A stretch of 64,000 bases of DNA from JAMHWF01 sp035911095. GTDB taxonomy: Bacteria; Pseudomonadota; Gammaproteobacteria; Burkholderiales; Burkholderiaceae_C. The position numbers and the translations under genes are program-made. The stretch lies in assembly GCA_035911095.1 (NCBI GenBank), contig JAMHWF010000053.1:1-64000 (forward strand), in the 5' to 3' direction. Positions 35,339 through 46,304 of the stretch are shown piece by piece (the first letter of the stretch is position 1; every line of letters begins with the position of its first letter). The notes below the pieces were generated by a model. That model ran no database searches and was not told the origin of the DNA. It saw nothing but the letters and a program-made list of their open reading frames with translations.

Positions 35339-36750
35339 GGCTGACTCCCAAGGTCGATCGAGGCCGGGCGCGTTGCCGTCGTCGCCACGCCGGGCTGTCG
35401 AGGCCCCTTGTCCCCGGCGCCGGCCGCGCTGCCGGCCGCGGGCGTCGGGGACGGGGTCCTTGCTGATGCGCGGGCCGCCCGCCGGGCTTCCAGCAGGGGC
35501 TCGTAGCGGCGGTCGGTGAGCGTCTCGAGGAAGGCCACCAGCGCGTCGATGCGCGCGTCGTCGATCGACAGACCCGAGCGCAGCTCGTAGTTCGACAGGT
35601 TCTCGCCGACCTCGGCATCGCCCCAGGGGCCGCCGGTCTCCGGATTGACCTGCCAGCGCTCCGCGGTGCTGGTGTACTTGTTGTAGAAGACGATCGTCGT
35701 GCGCAGGTCGGCGAACACGCCGTTGTGCATGTAGGGCGCGGTGATCGCGATGTTGCGCAGCGTCGGCACCCGGAAGCGCCCACCCTGGGCCGGGTCGTCG
35801 ATGCCCGGATGCTCGAGCAGTCCCTGGTCCACATAGTCCGGCCGGCCCGCAGCGGCCAGGGCCGCCGGGTTCGCCGGCACTCCGATGTTGTGATATTCGA
35901 AGCTGGTGAAGGTTTCGCGCGGCGAGATGTTCTGCTTGCGCTCCATGTGGCACAGCCGGCAGTTCCAGGTCACGAACACGTAGCGGCCGAAGGCCTCCTG
36001 CGCGCTGAGCTGGGCCTCGCCGCGCAGGAAGCGGTCGTACTTGGAGTCGAAGGGCGAGAACTCGTCGCTGCGCTGGTAGGCGGCCAGCGCCTCGGCCGCC
36101 GCGTCGAAGCCACGCGCCGCATCGTCCAGCGTGCCGCGGCCGAAGAGGCGGTCGAACAGTGGGCCGTAGCCCGGGTTGGCGCGCAGGGCCGCGACCACGG
36201 CGCCGGGGTCGGGCATGCCCATCTCGACCGGGTTGAGCATCGGCATGCCGGCCTGGGCCTTCAGGTCGTCGGCGCGACCATCCCAGAACTGCCCGCCCTT
36301 GTAGACACCCTTGTCGTTGCGCTGGAAACGCGGGGTCAGCGCGGCATAGGACAGCGTCGGCGTGTTGCGCACGCCGTGCGAGCGGCCGTCGTGGCCAACC
36401 GACACCGCCTGCCCTGCCCGACCCGTCCGCGGGTCGGTGAAGGCCCGCGTCGGGTCGTGACAGGTCGCGCAGGACTGGCTCCCGCTCTTCGACAGTGCGG
36501 GGTCGTGGAACAGCAGGCGGCCGAGGTCGGCCAGCGCGGGTTCGGGCGCCGGGGCGCCCTTCGCCGCCGCGCCGGTCACGCCCGTCGGCACCTGCGGCGT
36601 CACCGCGTCCACAGGAGCCGGCTCATCGGGCGGCCGCGCGCCGGCAGGGCCTGTCTCGCCGGCGCCGAGCGACGCCGCGGCCAGCAGCAGCGCCGCCAGT
36701 GCAGCACGTCGCCGGGCGACGCGGCGGGCCAGCGCGAGAGCGGACTTCAC
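35335..36750 (-). CDS. mauG: MauG, diheme enzyme for TTQ cofactor synthesis
   Basis: 471-residue periplasmic protein with an N-terminal signal (about 1-30) and two c-type heme motifs, CATCH (94-98) and CRLCH (264-268), in the bacterial cytochrome-c-peroxidase/MauG fold. It completes tryptophan tryptophylquinone (TTQ) in MauA by a high-valent bis-Fe(IV) state. The N-terminal 70 residues are longer than in the Paracoccus protein, and a Pro/Ala-rich tail of about 50 residues follows the core. It overlaps mauJ and mauM by 4 bases each. Confidence 0.92.
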   Translation of the reverse strand: MKSALALARRVARRRAALAALLLAAASLGAGETGPAGARPPDEPAPVDAVTPQVPTGVTGAAAKGAPAPEPALADLGRLLFHDPALSKSGSQSCATCHDPTRAFTDPRTGRAGQAVSVGHDGRSHGVRNTPTLSYAALTPRFQRNDKGVYKGGQFWDGRADDLKAQAGMPMLNPVEMGMPDPGAVVAALRANPGYGPLFDRLFGRGTLDDAARGFDAAAEALAAYQRSDEFSPFDSKYDRFLRGEAQLSAQEAFGRYVFVTWNCRLCHMERKQNISPRETFTSFEYHNIGVPANPAALAAAGRPDYVDQGLLEHPGIDDPAQGGRFRVPTLRNIAITAPYMHNGVFADLRTTIVFYNKYTSTAERWQVNPETGGPWGDAEVGENLSNYELRSGLSIDDARIDALVAFLETLTDRRYEPLLEARRAARASARTPSPTPAAGSAAGAGDKGPRQPGVATTATRPASIDLGSQP

Positions 36751-37688
36751 GGCCGGATCGCAGAAGGCGCGCTGGCGCGGGCGGCGCGTTCGCGCAGCCG
36801 GATGAAGCGGGCCAGGCCGTCCGGGGCCGCCGGCTGGCGCCCTTCCAGTTCCTGCCGGAGCAGGCGGTGCGCGATCAGGTCGCCGAGGTTCGCCAGCCGG
36901 GCCAGGGCCTGCTGGCTCTGCAGGTCGTCCGCGGCGGCGGCGAGCAGGCCTTCGGGCGTGACCAGGCGGTCGCGTTGCGACTTCAGGACGGTCATCAGCT
37001 CGGCCAGGCTACAGCCGTTGAGCTGCGGCGCGAGCGTCATCGCGCCGGCGTGCACCAGCATCTCCTGGCTCACGCGCAGGCCATCGGCCCGGGCACGGGC
37101 CAGCGCCGGATGGCCGCGCACCGCCGCGACGAGGATCGAATAGGCCGACAGGAAGCGCGTCGCCGCATCGGCGGCATTGCGGGCGCGCTGCATCAGCTCG
37201 ACCATCGGCTGCAGGTCGGACGGCATCTCGTTGAGCCTGTCGTGGTCGATCTGCAGCGCGCTCGGCCGGAAGGGCGTGCAGCGCCAGCGGGCGTTGTGGG
37301 TGGTGTCGGCGATGCGCCAGCCGGCGATCGCCATGCCGCGGCCGGTCTCGACCACGTAGCGCAGCAAGCGCCGCTGCAAGGCGTCGTGGGCGCGTGCCAG
37401 CGCGGCCTCGGGCGAGCCGGCGCGCAGCTGCACCAGCACCTCGCCGACCTTGCCGGACTCGTTGGCGCAGAACTTCAGCACCATCGGCGCGCCATCGGCG
37501 CTGCGGACGACGATCTCGTCGCCCTCGGGCGAGGCGACGATGTCCAGCTCCCAGGCCTGCGTGACCGGGTTGCGGACGTGAAAGCCCACCAGGAAGTCGC
37601 GCAGCCCGCTGTCGGCGCGAGAGCGCCGGATCGTGTCGATGTCGGTCTCGGCCTTCAGCGAGCCCCTGATGTCATACGGAATCCACAT
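36747..37688 (-). CDS. mauJ: MauJ, methylamine utilisation protein of unknown function
   Basis: 313-residue protein without signal peptide or membrane segment, in the fixed MauJ place between mauC and mauG. I can see no catalytic motif. It is Arg/Ala/Leu-rich and mostly helical after an N-terminal beta region (VGFHVRNPVTQAWELDIVASPEGDEIVVRSAD). Disruption studies of MauJ in other bacteria gave little or no phenotype, so its role is open. The call depends on cluster position and length. It overlaps mauG by 4 bases. Confidence 0.8.
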   Translation of the reverse strand: MWIPYDIRGSLKAETDIDTIRRSRADSGLRDFLVGFHVRNPVTQAWELDIVASPEGDEIVVRSADGAPMVLKFCANESGKVGEVLVQLRAGSPEAALARAHDALQRRLLRYVVETGRGMAIAGWRIADTTHNARWRCTPFRPSALQIDHDRLNEMPSDLQPMVELMQRARNAADAATRFLSAYSILVAAVRGHPALARARADGLRVSQEMLVHAGAMTLAPQLNGCSLAELMTVLKSQRDRLVTPEGLLAAAADDLQSQQALARLANLGDLIAHRLLRQELEGRQPAAPDGLARFIRLRERAARASAPSAIRP

Positions 37689-37763
37689 GCCTTGTCGGGC
37701 GGGGCGGCGGCCGCCCTTGCCTCGGTCTGCCGCGGGCGGCGTCGCCCGCGAGTCCTTGAACCG

Positions 37764-38159
37764 CTATTCGACGACCACCTTGCCGCGCATGAACGGATGC
37801 GGGGTGCAGTGGTAGCCGTAGGTGCCGGCCTTGATGAACTTGACGGTGCAACTCTGCTTGGCGGTCAGCATCGCGCCCATCAGGTCCTGCTCGGCACCGA
37901 TGTCGGCCTTCTGGAAGTGCACGTTGTGCGGCATCACCTCGAGGTTGGTCCAGGTGACCGAGTCGCCGGCCTTGACCTTCACCTCGGCCTGGCCGTACTT
38001 CATCTTGTCGATCGTCACGACCACCGCCGCCGGCTTGGCTTCGCTGTCGGGGCCGGTCGACACGGCCTCGACCGCGCCGGCCGCCAGCGCCGGGCCGGCG
38101 GTGACGAGCGAGACCAGGCAGGCGCCGACGGCGCCGCGGAGCTTGGGGGAGCACATCAT
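37764..38159 (-). CDS. mauC: Amicyanin MauC
   Basis: 131-residue blue copper protein that takes electrons from methylamine dehydrogenase and passes them to a c-type cytochrome. A signal peptide (residues 1-26, ending GPALA) precedes the cupredoxin domain with copper ligands His in MPHNVHF and Cys, His and Met in HCTPHPFM. A lysine/valine beta pattern between them is normal for amicyanin. It is separated from mauA by 73 bases and from mauJ by 75 bases. Confidence 0.95.
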   Translation of the reverse strand: MMCSPKLRGAVGACLVSLVTAGPALAAGAVEAVSTGPDSEAKPAAVVVTIDKMKYGQAEVKVKAGDSVTWTNLEVMPHNVHFQKADIGAEQDLMGAMLTAKQSCTVKFIKAGTYGYHCTPHPFMRGKVVVE

Positions 38160-38232
38160 CGTTTCAACGCTCTGAGGAAGGGGCCGGCGCCGCCGGTAGC
38201 GGCGGCGCCGTGGGGATGCAGGGCCCGGCGGC

Positions 38233-38796
38233 TCAGCCGGTCTTGCCGACGATCGGCGAGATCGTGCAGTGATAGGTCATCGCGTCATCCTCGGCGCCGA
38301 AGCACCAGATGATGTCGTTCGCGAACTCGGGCCGGTACACCGGCAGCTCGCCCTCGGTGTTGAGGCAGGGGCAACGGCCGGAGACGTTGTTGCCGCAGCA
38401 GTCGCGATAGGCAATCAGGTAGCTCTGCTGATCGGTCGGGTTGTAGCAGCTGGCGACCCAGGAGCTGGAAGCCAGCTTGGTGCCCGGCGGGCAGTTGGTC
38501 AGCGAGCCGCCGGAGCAGTCGCAGATGTTCCCGTCGATCGAGCAGTGGCGCCAGTAGTCGCAGGACTGGATGTCCTGGTCCTGCGGCTTGAACTTGGCGC
38601 GCGGGTTGTCGTCGCCCGTCGTGGCGGCATGCGCCCGGCCCACCCGGCCGCGCCGGTCGACCGGCAGCAGCGGCGTCAGCCCGACGCCGGCCACGACCAT
38701 GCCCAGCTTGCCGATCACCCCGCGCCGGCTGGTCAGTCCTGCCACCCGGCGCGACATCTTTTCGACCATGTCGTCGAATCCGAATCTTCCCAGCAT
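38233..38796 (-). CDS. mauA: Methylamine dehydrogenase small subunit MauA
   Basis: 187-residue precursor of the TTQ-bearing beta subunit. The long leader holds a twin-arginine motif (TSRRGVIGKLG at about 22-32) and ends near AHA. The mature part is nearly identical in pattern to known MauA: CDYWRHCSIDGNICDCSGG, twelve or more cysteines for six disulfides, and the two tryptophans that are cross-linked into TTQ, W113 (SSWVASCYN) and W164 (DIIWCFG). Their spacing of 51 equals that between Trp57 and Trp108 of the Paracoccus subunit. Needs MauD, MauE, MauF and MauG for maturation. Confidence 0.97.
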   Translation of the reverse strand: MLGRFGFDDMVEKMSRRVAGLTSRRGVIGKLGMVVAGVGLTPLLPVDRRGRVGRAHAATTGDDNPRAKFKPQDQDIQSCDYWRHCSIDGNICDCSGGSLTNCPPGTKLASSSWVASCYNPTDQQSYLIAYRDCCGNNVSGRCPCLNTEGELPVYRPEFANDIIWCFGAEDDAMTYHCTISPIVGKTG

Positions 38797-38841
38797 CGAT
38801 GTCTCCTTCCTCTGCGCGGCAAGCCGCTGCTTCGGCCTGGA

Positions 38842-39484
38842 TCAGGCCGCCTTCTTGATGCGCCGGCTGGCGATGTACTCCTGCAGCGAGGCAAAGCCGG
38901 TCTTGTCGGCCTCGAGCAGGCTTTCCAGGTGCTCCCGCGTGTTGGTCAGCCCCTTGGCCCGGATCACGCCCTGGGCGTCGAGCAGCACGCCGTAGGGGAT
39001 CTTGCCGACCTGGAAGGCCATGCCGATCTCGGCCGACACGACGTAGCGGATCGGCCCGAGCTCATGGCTCTCCAGGAAGCGCTGGTGCTCGTCGGGCGCG
39101 CCGTCACTGACCATCACCACCGCGAGCCGCTCGGCGCGGGCGATCGAACGGATGATCGGGAACAGCTTGTCGCACACCGGGCAGGTGGGCGCGGTGAACA
39201 TCAGCAGCGTCGGGCGGGCCTCGGCGCCCGCCGTGGCCCCGGCCGCGCCGGCCGGCACCGGGCCGGCGGACACGCCGATCTGCACCGGGCGGCCGTGGGA
39301 TGTCGGCCAGGTTGAAGCTGGGCGCCGCGTCGCCGATGTCCGGCCCGTGGTCGGTGATCATCGCGCCCATCGGCGACGAGCGTTCATGCAGCAGGCCGAC
39401 CTGGCGGATCAGGCCGAGCATGAGGACCGCCAGGCCGAGAAAGGCGATCCAGAGCAGCACATTCGAGACGATCAGAAAGCTCAT
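38842..39484 (-). pseudogene. mauD: MauD, disulfide isomerase for MADH maturation, frameshifted
   Basis: MauD is a membrane-anchored thioredoxin-like protein that forms the disulfides of MauA. Here the N-terminal part (membrane helix SFLIVSNVLLWIAFLGLAVLML, then GPDIGDAAPSFNLADI) is in one frame. The rest (RPVQIG, PTLLMFTAPTCPVCDKLFP with the CPVC active site, then VSAEIGMAFQVGKIPYGVLL to AA at the stop) is in another. Removing one base from the GGG at 39297-39299 (CCC on the coding strand) joins both into one normal protein of about 213 residues reading DIHGRPVQIG. It is either a real 1-base insertion or a sequencing error; both flanks are otherwise intact. Confidence 0.9.
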
Positions 39485-39485
39485 G

Positions 39486-40049
39486 TCAGCGACCCTGAGT
39501 GGACGGAACGGAGGGGGCTCGTGCGCCGGCCATGCCGCCGAGCAGTGAGGCCCCCAGGTAGATCAGCATCAGCGTGGCACCGGCGGCGATGCCCGCCACC
39601 AGGTCGAGCCAGCCGGCCTCGTCCACGCGCGGCAGCGTCGCCGCGACGCCGACCGCCAGCGCGGCCAGCAACAGGTTGCGGCCGACCAGCAGCCAGCTGA
39701 GCGGCTGCTTCATGCCCTGACGCAGGCAGCCGCAGTCGATCGCACGGCGGCCGCGCAGCACATTGACCGTGATCGCCAGCGCGAAGACCGCGAGCAGGGC
39801 CGCCGCCGTAAGGGCCGCGGCCCCTGCCAGCGGCCGCACCAGCAGCCCGGCCGCCACCGCCAGCTCGACCAGCGGCAGCAGCCAGGCGACCGGCCGCGCC
39901 GCGCCCGCCGGCAGCAGGCGAAAGTTGCGCACCACCCCGTGGAACTCCTCGAGGTGCTGCAGCTTCGACCAGGCGGCGGAGGCGAACAGCAGCGCGAGGA
40001 AGGTCCTCAGGCAGACCGTCAGCACCGGTTCCTGCAGCAAGGTGTCCAT
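39486..40049 (-). CDS. mauE: MauE, membrane protein for MADH maturation
   Basis: 187-residue inner-membrane protein with about five helices, starting VCLRTFLALLFASAAWSKLQHLEEFHGVVRNFRLLP, a DoxX/MauE-like beginning. It carries a pair of cysteines in RRAIDCGCLRQGM that may shuttle electrons to MauD, much as in DsbB- or CcdA-like relays. MauE and MauD are both needed for stable, correctly disulfide-bonded MauA. It starts 6 bases after the mauB stop and ends 1 base before mauD. Confidence 0.92.
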   Translation of the reverse strand: MDTLLQEPVLTVCLRTFLALLFASAAWSKLQHLEEFHGVVRNFRLLPAGAARPVAWLLPLVELAVAAGLLVRPLAGAAALTAAALLAVFALAITVNVLRGRRAIDCGCLRQGMKQPLSWLLVGRNLLLAALAVGVAATLPRVDEAGWLDLVAGIAAGATLMLIYLGASLLGGMAGARAPSVPSTQGR

Positions 40050-40055
40050 CGCGCT

Positions 40056-41297
40056 TCAGTCCAGGTCTGCCGTGGTGATCACCTGCGGGCCGTGGCCGAG
40101 CTGGTTGACGCTGCGCAGTTCCTTGCCGGTGGCCGCGTCGTAGACGAAGAGCGTCTTGTCGCCGGTCGACAGGCCGTACAGCAGGGTCTTGGCGTCCTGG
40201 CTGACGTTGATCGAATCGATCGGCCGGCCCATCTCGTACCGAGCGACGCGCTGGCCGTTCTTCGCGTTCAGCACCACCACGTAGCGGCTTGCCGTCTTGT
40301 GGCGCCACTTGTCGCGCTGGTCTACCAACAGGTAGATGCGGTCGCTGGCGCGGTGGTAGGCCACCTGCTGCCAGCCGCCCGGCGCCCACTCGGCGGCACG
40401 CTCGGCCTGGGTCAGGGCCTCCAGCGTGGGCAGGAAGCGCGGCTCGCTGCCGCTCAGGTCGATCTGGTGGATGCGGCCGGTGTAGGTCGGCCAGATCAGC
40501 CGCTTGGCCTTGGCCGAGTAGGCCGGGTGGTTGATCAGGAATTCGTCCTCGCCGTGGAAGGCGCGCGAGTGCGTGACCTTCGGCTCGCCGCCGCCGGGGT
40601 AGACCACCTTGGCCAGCGTGCCGTCGCGGCAGTGCATGTAGAAGGTGTCGGCCGTGGTCGGGAAGATATGGAAGCAGTCCGGCACGTCGAGCATGCGGTC
40701 GAACTTCTTGCCGGCCAGGTCGACCACGCCGACGGCCGGCGATGGCGCGAAGCGGTAGAAGAGCAGCCGCTTGTTGTCCGGCGCGAGCGCCGTCATCCAC
40801 GGATAGGTGCCGACCAGGAAGCGCGCCGACTCGGGCAGCTCGATGTCTGCCGTGGGTTTGAACGTCTCGGGGTCGAAGACCTCGACGTAGTCGGTGCGCT
40901 TGCCGCGCGCCACGCGCGAGAACACGGTCGAGGCATGCGCGAACAGCGAGCCGTTGTCGGCCACCACCGGGTTGGGCAGGAAGCCACCGTCGATCGTGCC
41001 GAGGACGCGGCCGTGCGCCGCGTCGATCACGAACTGCTGCGTCACCGCCGCGAAGTGGGCCGGGTCATTGACCCAGACGCGATGGGCGTCCGTCGGCGGC
41101 ACCTTGAGGATCACCGGCTCGTCGGCCTTGCCGGCCTTGAGGTCGGCCGCCGCCGCGGCCGCCGCCGCACGGCTGTCGTTGCTCTGCGGCGCGAGCTGGG
41201 ACCAGGCGCTGCTGCAGGCCAGCAGGCCGCTGAGGACCGCGGCAGGCAGCAGGTGCTTCGAGCCGAGGGGCGAGGGGTGGCGTTGTGGGGCCATCAT
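40056..41297 (-). CDS. mauB: Methylamine dehydrogenase large subunit MauB
   Basis: 413-residue alpha subunit precursor of the periplasmic alpha2beta2 methylamine dehydrogenase, which oxidises methylamine to formaldehyde and ammonia. A signal peptide (about 1-33, ending SSAWS) is followed by the seven-bladed beta-propeller. Typical stretches: HRVWVNDPAHFAAVTQQFVID, GFLPNPVVADNGSLFAHASTVFSRVARGKRTDYVEVFDP, and a C-terminal GHGPQVITTADLD. A poly-Ala tract (residues 44-51) precedes the propeller. It lies 99 bases after mauF in the operon. Confidence 0.95.
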   Translation of the reverse strand: MMAPQRHPSPLGSKHLLPAAVLSGLLACSSAWSQLAPQSNDSRAAAAAAAADLKAGKADEPVILKVPPTDAHRVWVNDPAHFAAVTQQFVIDAAHGRVLGTIDGGFLPNPVVADNGSLFAHASTVFSRVARGKRTDYVEVFDPETFKPTADIELPESARFLVGTYPWMTALAPDNKRLLFYRFAPSPAVGVVDLAGKKFDRMLDVPDCFHIFPTTADTFYMHCRDGTLAKVVYPGGGEPKVTHSRAFHGEDEFLINHPAYSAKAKRLIWPTYTGRIHQIDLSGSEPRFLPTLEALTQAERAAEWAPGGWQQVAYHRASDRIYLLVDQRDKWRHKTASRYVVVLNAKNGQRVARYEMGRPIDSINVSQDAKTLLYGLSTGDKTLFVYDAATGKELRSVNQLGHGPQVITTADLD

Positions 41298-41396
41298 GTC
41301 CTCCTGGTATGGGCGGCAAGGCAGCCGCCGGTGGCGGCCGACGAGGAGTTCTCGTGAAGAAGAAGGCGGGTCGGGGGGCCCGACACCAGGGCGGGC

Positions 41397-42269
41397 TCAG
41401 AGCATCAGCCAGACGGCGAGCGCGGCTCCGAGCGAAACGAGGATCGCGCCATCCAGCATCGCGGCGCGTTCCTGATTGCGGGCAAGCCAGGCCTGGATCG
41501 CGTGATCCGGCACCGGCAGCATGTTCACGGCCATCGGCAGGAAGCGGCCGAGGTTGAAGAGCGCGAAGATCGCCAGCGCCTCGGCCAGGTTGCCGCTGAA
41601 CAGGGCGACCAGCGTCACCACGTACAGCAGCGGCGTCTGCACGTAGGTCATGTAGTTCAGCCCCAGCGCCAGGCCGTAGAGGCCGCCGATCGTCGTCTTG
41701 CCGAAGCGCTGGCGCGCGTCGTGCGGCACCTGGGCCTTGCGCTGCGGATAGGGCACGCGCAGGAAGTCCAGCTGGTGCGCGCCATAGACCAGGCCGACCG
41801 TCGCCAGCACGCCCACGGTGAAGGCCGAGGCCCCGCCGAAGCCGAGCAGCCCGCCCAGCCCGCCCAGCAGCAGGGCCAGCACCACGGCACCCAGCGCATA
41901 GCCCGCGCCATGCACGAGGAAGGTCGGCATCCAGCGCCACACGGCGCCGGCGCCCTGGCCGGTGGGCCGCAGCAACGAGATCGACGAATAGCCGCAGGGT
42001 GACCAGGTCGACAGCAGGCCGCCGACGAAGGCCACGCTGCCCAGCACCCAGGCCGGCGCCGGCGACGCCGGCCCGGCCTCGTGCAGCGCGGCACCGCCGA
42101 AGGCCCCGACGATGGCTGAAGCCGCCAGGATGACCCCGCGAGACACCGGCGTGAAGGCCGGGGCGAAACTCACGCAGTCCGGCACGCCATGGACGGCACC
42201 GGCGTTCAGCGCGTGGGGAACGGCCCTGTGCTCGTCCCCCAGGCCGGGGAACCGTTCGATCGCATCCAT
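41397..42269 (-). CDS. mauF: MauF, membrane protein of methylamine utilisation
   Basis: 290-residue inner-membrane protein with about seven helices, first gene of the mau operon as in Paracoccus and Methylobacterium. MauF is needed for MADH synthesis or maturation; its exact step is not known. Conserved-looking stretches are LLSTWSPCGYSSISLLRPTGQG, with a lone Cys beside Pro/Gly, and a DsbD/CcdA-like helix pattern that suggests electron transfer across the membrane to the MauE/MauD relay. The start at 42269 leaves a 292-base divergent region to mauR. Confidence 0.88.
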   Translation of the reverse strand: MDAIERFPGLGDEHRAVPHALNAGAVHGVPDCVSFAPAFTPVSRGVILAASAIVGAFGGAALHEAGPASPAPAWVLGSVAFVGGLLSTWSPCGYSSISLLRPTGQGAGAVWRWMPTFLVHGAGYALGAVVLALLLGGLGGLLGFGGASAFTVGVLATVGLVYGAHQLDFLRVPYPQRKAQVPHDARQRFGKTTIGGLYGLALGLNYMTYVQTPLLYVVTLVALFSGNLAEALAIFALFNLGRFLPMAVNMLPVPDHAIQAWLARNQERAAMLDGAILVSLGAALAVWLML

Positions 42270-42561
42270 CCTCGTCTCCTGCGCCCAGCTGTTCTTCTGT
42301 GTCGCAGCCGGATTCGCTTGCGGTCCTTGACGGACGCCGGCTGCACATCCGGGCTTGGCCTTGGCCTACCCGGTGCGTTTGGATGGAGTTTCATTCAGCG
42401 TTGCAGACGATGACAATAGCTCCAGGCCCTGCGTTGGTGCAGCCCACGGTGGCGAGAACGCAGGCGGCGCCCCCGCACGGTCTCGCCGCGCCTCGCTGCC
42501 GGGCCGCCGGCCGCAGGGCGACGCTGACTCACGAGGTGATGGATTGCTGGCGGGTTCGAAC
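42270..42561. promoter_or_regulatory. Divergent mauF/mauR promoter region with LysR-type site
   Basis: 292 bases between the mau operon and its regulator. TTGCAGACGATGACAA at 42401-42416 has TTG/CAA arms and satisfies the T-N11-A rule of LysR binding sites (T42401, A42413). On the mauF strand TTGTCA within the same site could double as a -35 box. Promoter calls are by eye. Confidence 0.35.
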
Positions 42562-43431
42562 ATGAACTGGGACGACCTCCGGATCGTCGGCGCCGTCTAC
42601 CGGACGGGCTCGTACATGCGCGCCGGGCGCGAGATGGGCATCGACGAGACCACGGTCGCGCGCAGGCTCGCGCGCATCGAGGCGGCGCTGGGCATGCGCC
42701 TGTTCGAGACCACCGACGGCGTGCGCACCCCGACCGACAGCTGTCGCGCGATCCTGCCGGCGCTGGCGGCGATGGAGCGCGCCTCGGCCGACGTGCAGAC
42801 GCTGACGGCCCATGCCGGGCAGCCGATGCGGCGGCTGCGGCTGTCGACGATCTCGAGCATCGCCGAGCACTTCGTCGCCCCGGCCGTCGAGCGGCTGCTG
42901 GGCGCCGAGCCGGGCCTGACGCTGGTGATCGAGACCGGCGACCACAACGTCGACATGTCGCGCTGGGAGGCCGACCTCGCGATCCGCCTGGGCCGGCCCG
43001 CACGCGGCGCCTTCAACGTGCGGCGCGTCGGCGTGCTCGACTTCTGCCTCGTCTCGCCCCGCCCCGGCCGGGGCGATGAGGCCACGGCGGCGGACCGCCT
43101 CGACCCGATGCCGCTCATCGCCTACACGGACGGCCTCAACGGCACGCCGGAGATGGCCTGCCTGCTCCGCCACGAAGCCGCGGGGCCGGTGCGGGTGCAG
43201 ACCTCGGACGTCGCGCTGATCTGCGCGCTGATCCAGTCGGGCGCAGGGATCGGCGTGCTGCCGGCCTTCCTGGCGCAAACCCTGCTGGACAACGACCGCC
43301 TTCAGGTGCAGCCGATCGACGCCCAGCGCGAGGTCTGGCTGCTGACCCAGTCGCATGCCCGCGACGACCCGCTGGCCTGCCACGTCGCCGACTGGTGCGC
43401 GAGCCTGTTCGACCGCGTCGGCTCGCTGTAG
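42562..43431 (+). CDS. mauR: MauR, LysR-family activator of the mau operon
   Basis: 289-residue LysR-type protein divergent from mauF, the place of MauR, which activates mau genes with methylamine as inducer. DNA-binding domain at about 1-60 (NWDDLRIVGAVYRTGSYMRAGREMGIDETTVARRLARIEAALGMRLFE), then the effector domain. ATG at 42562 begins the HTH at the usual distance; an open frame further upstream is not needed. Naming follows position and family. Confidence 0.85.
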   Translation: MNWDDLRIVGAVYRTGSYMRAGREMGIDETTVARRLARIEAALGMRLFETTDGVRTPTDSCRAILPALAAMERASADVQTLTAHAGQPMRRLRLSTISSIAEHFVAPAVERLLGAEPGLTLVIETGDHNVDMSRWEADLAIRLGRPARGAFNVRRVGVLDFCLVSPRPGRGDEATAADRLDPMPLIAYTDGLNGTPEMACLLRHEAAGPVRVQTSDVALICALIQSGAGIGVLPAFLAQTLLDNDRLQVQPIDAQREVWLLTQSHARDDPLACHVADWCASLFDRVGSL

Positions 43432-43787
43432 CCCACGACCCGTCTGCCGGAACCCGCAGCGACCGAGCCCCGAGATGCGGATCGAACCACCGCCCTGCAA
43501 TGCACGCGCGCAGTGCCGCCGGGCACCAAGCCGATCCGCCCTGCCCCGCCGGCGACGCGCACGATTCCTGCGTCGCCCGGTGCGGGTCCCGGGCCCCGCG
43601 GGCGTGCGCCGTCGCGCCCGCTGGAGGGATCGTGTCAGATTCGGATGGCACGCTGCGAGCCGCCTCGGCGCAAGCCGGCGGCGGCCCGGCCCGGCTGCCG
43701 CTGCACTTCGCCGAGAATGTCCGCCCTCGTGCCGGCCCGGTCGGTCCGGTCACGCGCGCAGGTAGCCTTGCACCCCCAGGAGACCCC
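43432..43787. other. Non-coding stretch between mauR and icd
   Basis: 356 bases without a credible gene. An open frame runs through into icd but its residues are Arg/Pro/Ala-rich and unlike a protein. I see no repeat, terminator with T-run or insertion-element end. It must carry the icd promoter. Confidence 0.5.
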
Positions 43788-46025
<2,238 letters not shown>

Positions 46026-46304
46026 GGCGACGGGGGGCGCAGGCGCGGCCTTGTCCGAAGCCAAGCGGCCCGAAGCCGGGCGGCGTGGCCGCCCCGAACC
46101 ACGCCACCCGCCGGTCCCGGTGCGCGGGGCCGACCGCGGCGACGCCTGCGGAGCGGTCGCCGAGGCGAACAGCCCTGCGGCCGTGTCCGGCAAGCGCACG
46201 CCCGGCCGGGGCTGAGCGACCACACCCGCGGCAGGAACTGAAGACAATCAGGGCCTGCCGAACGACGGGGTGCAGTCGCGCACCTTCCGGCCGACTGCAT
46301 CCCG

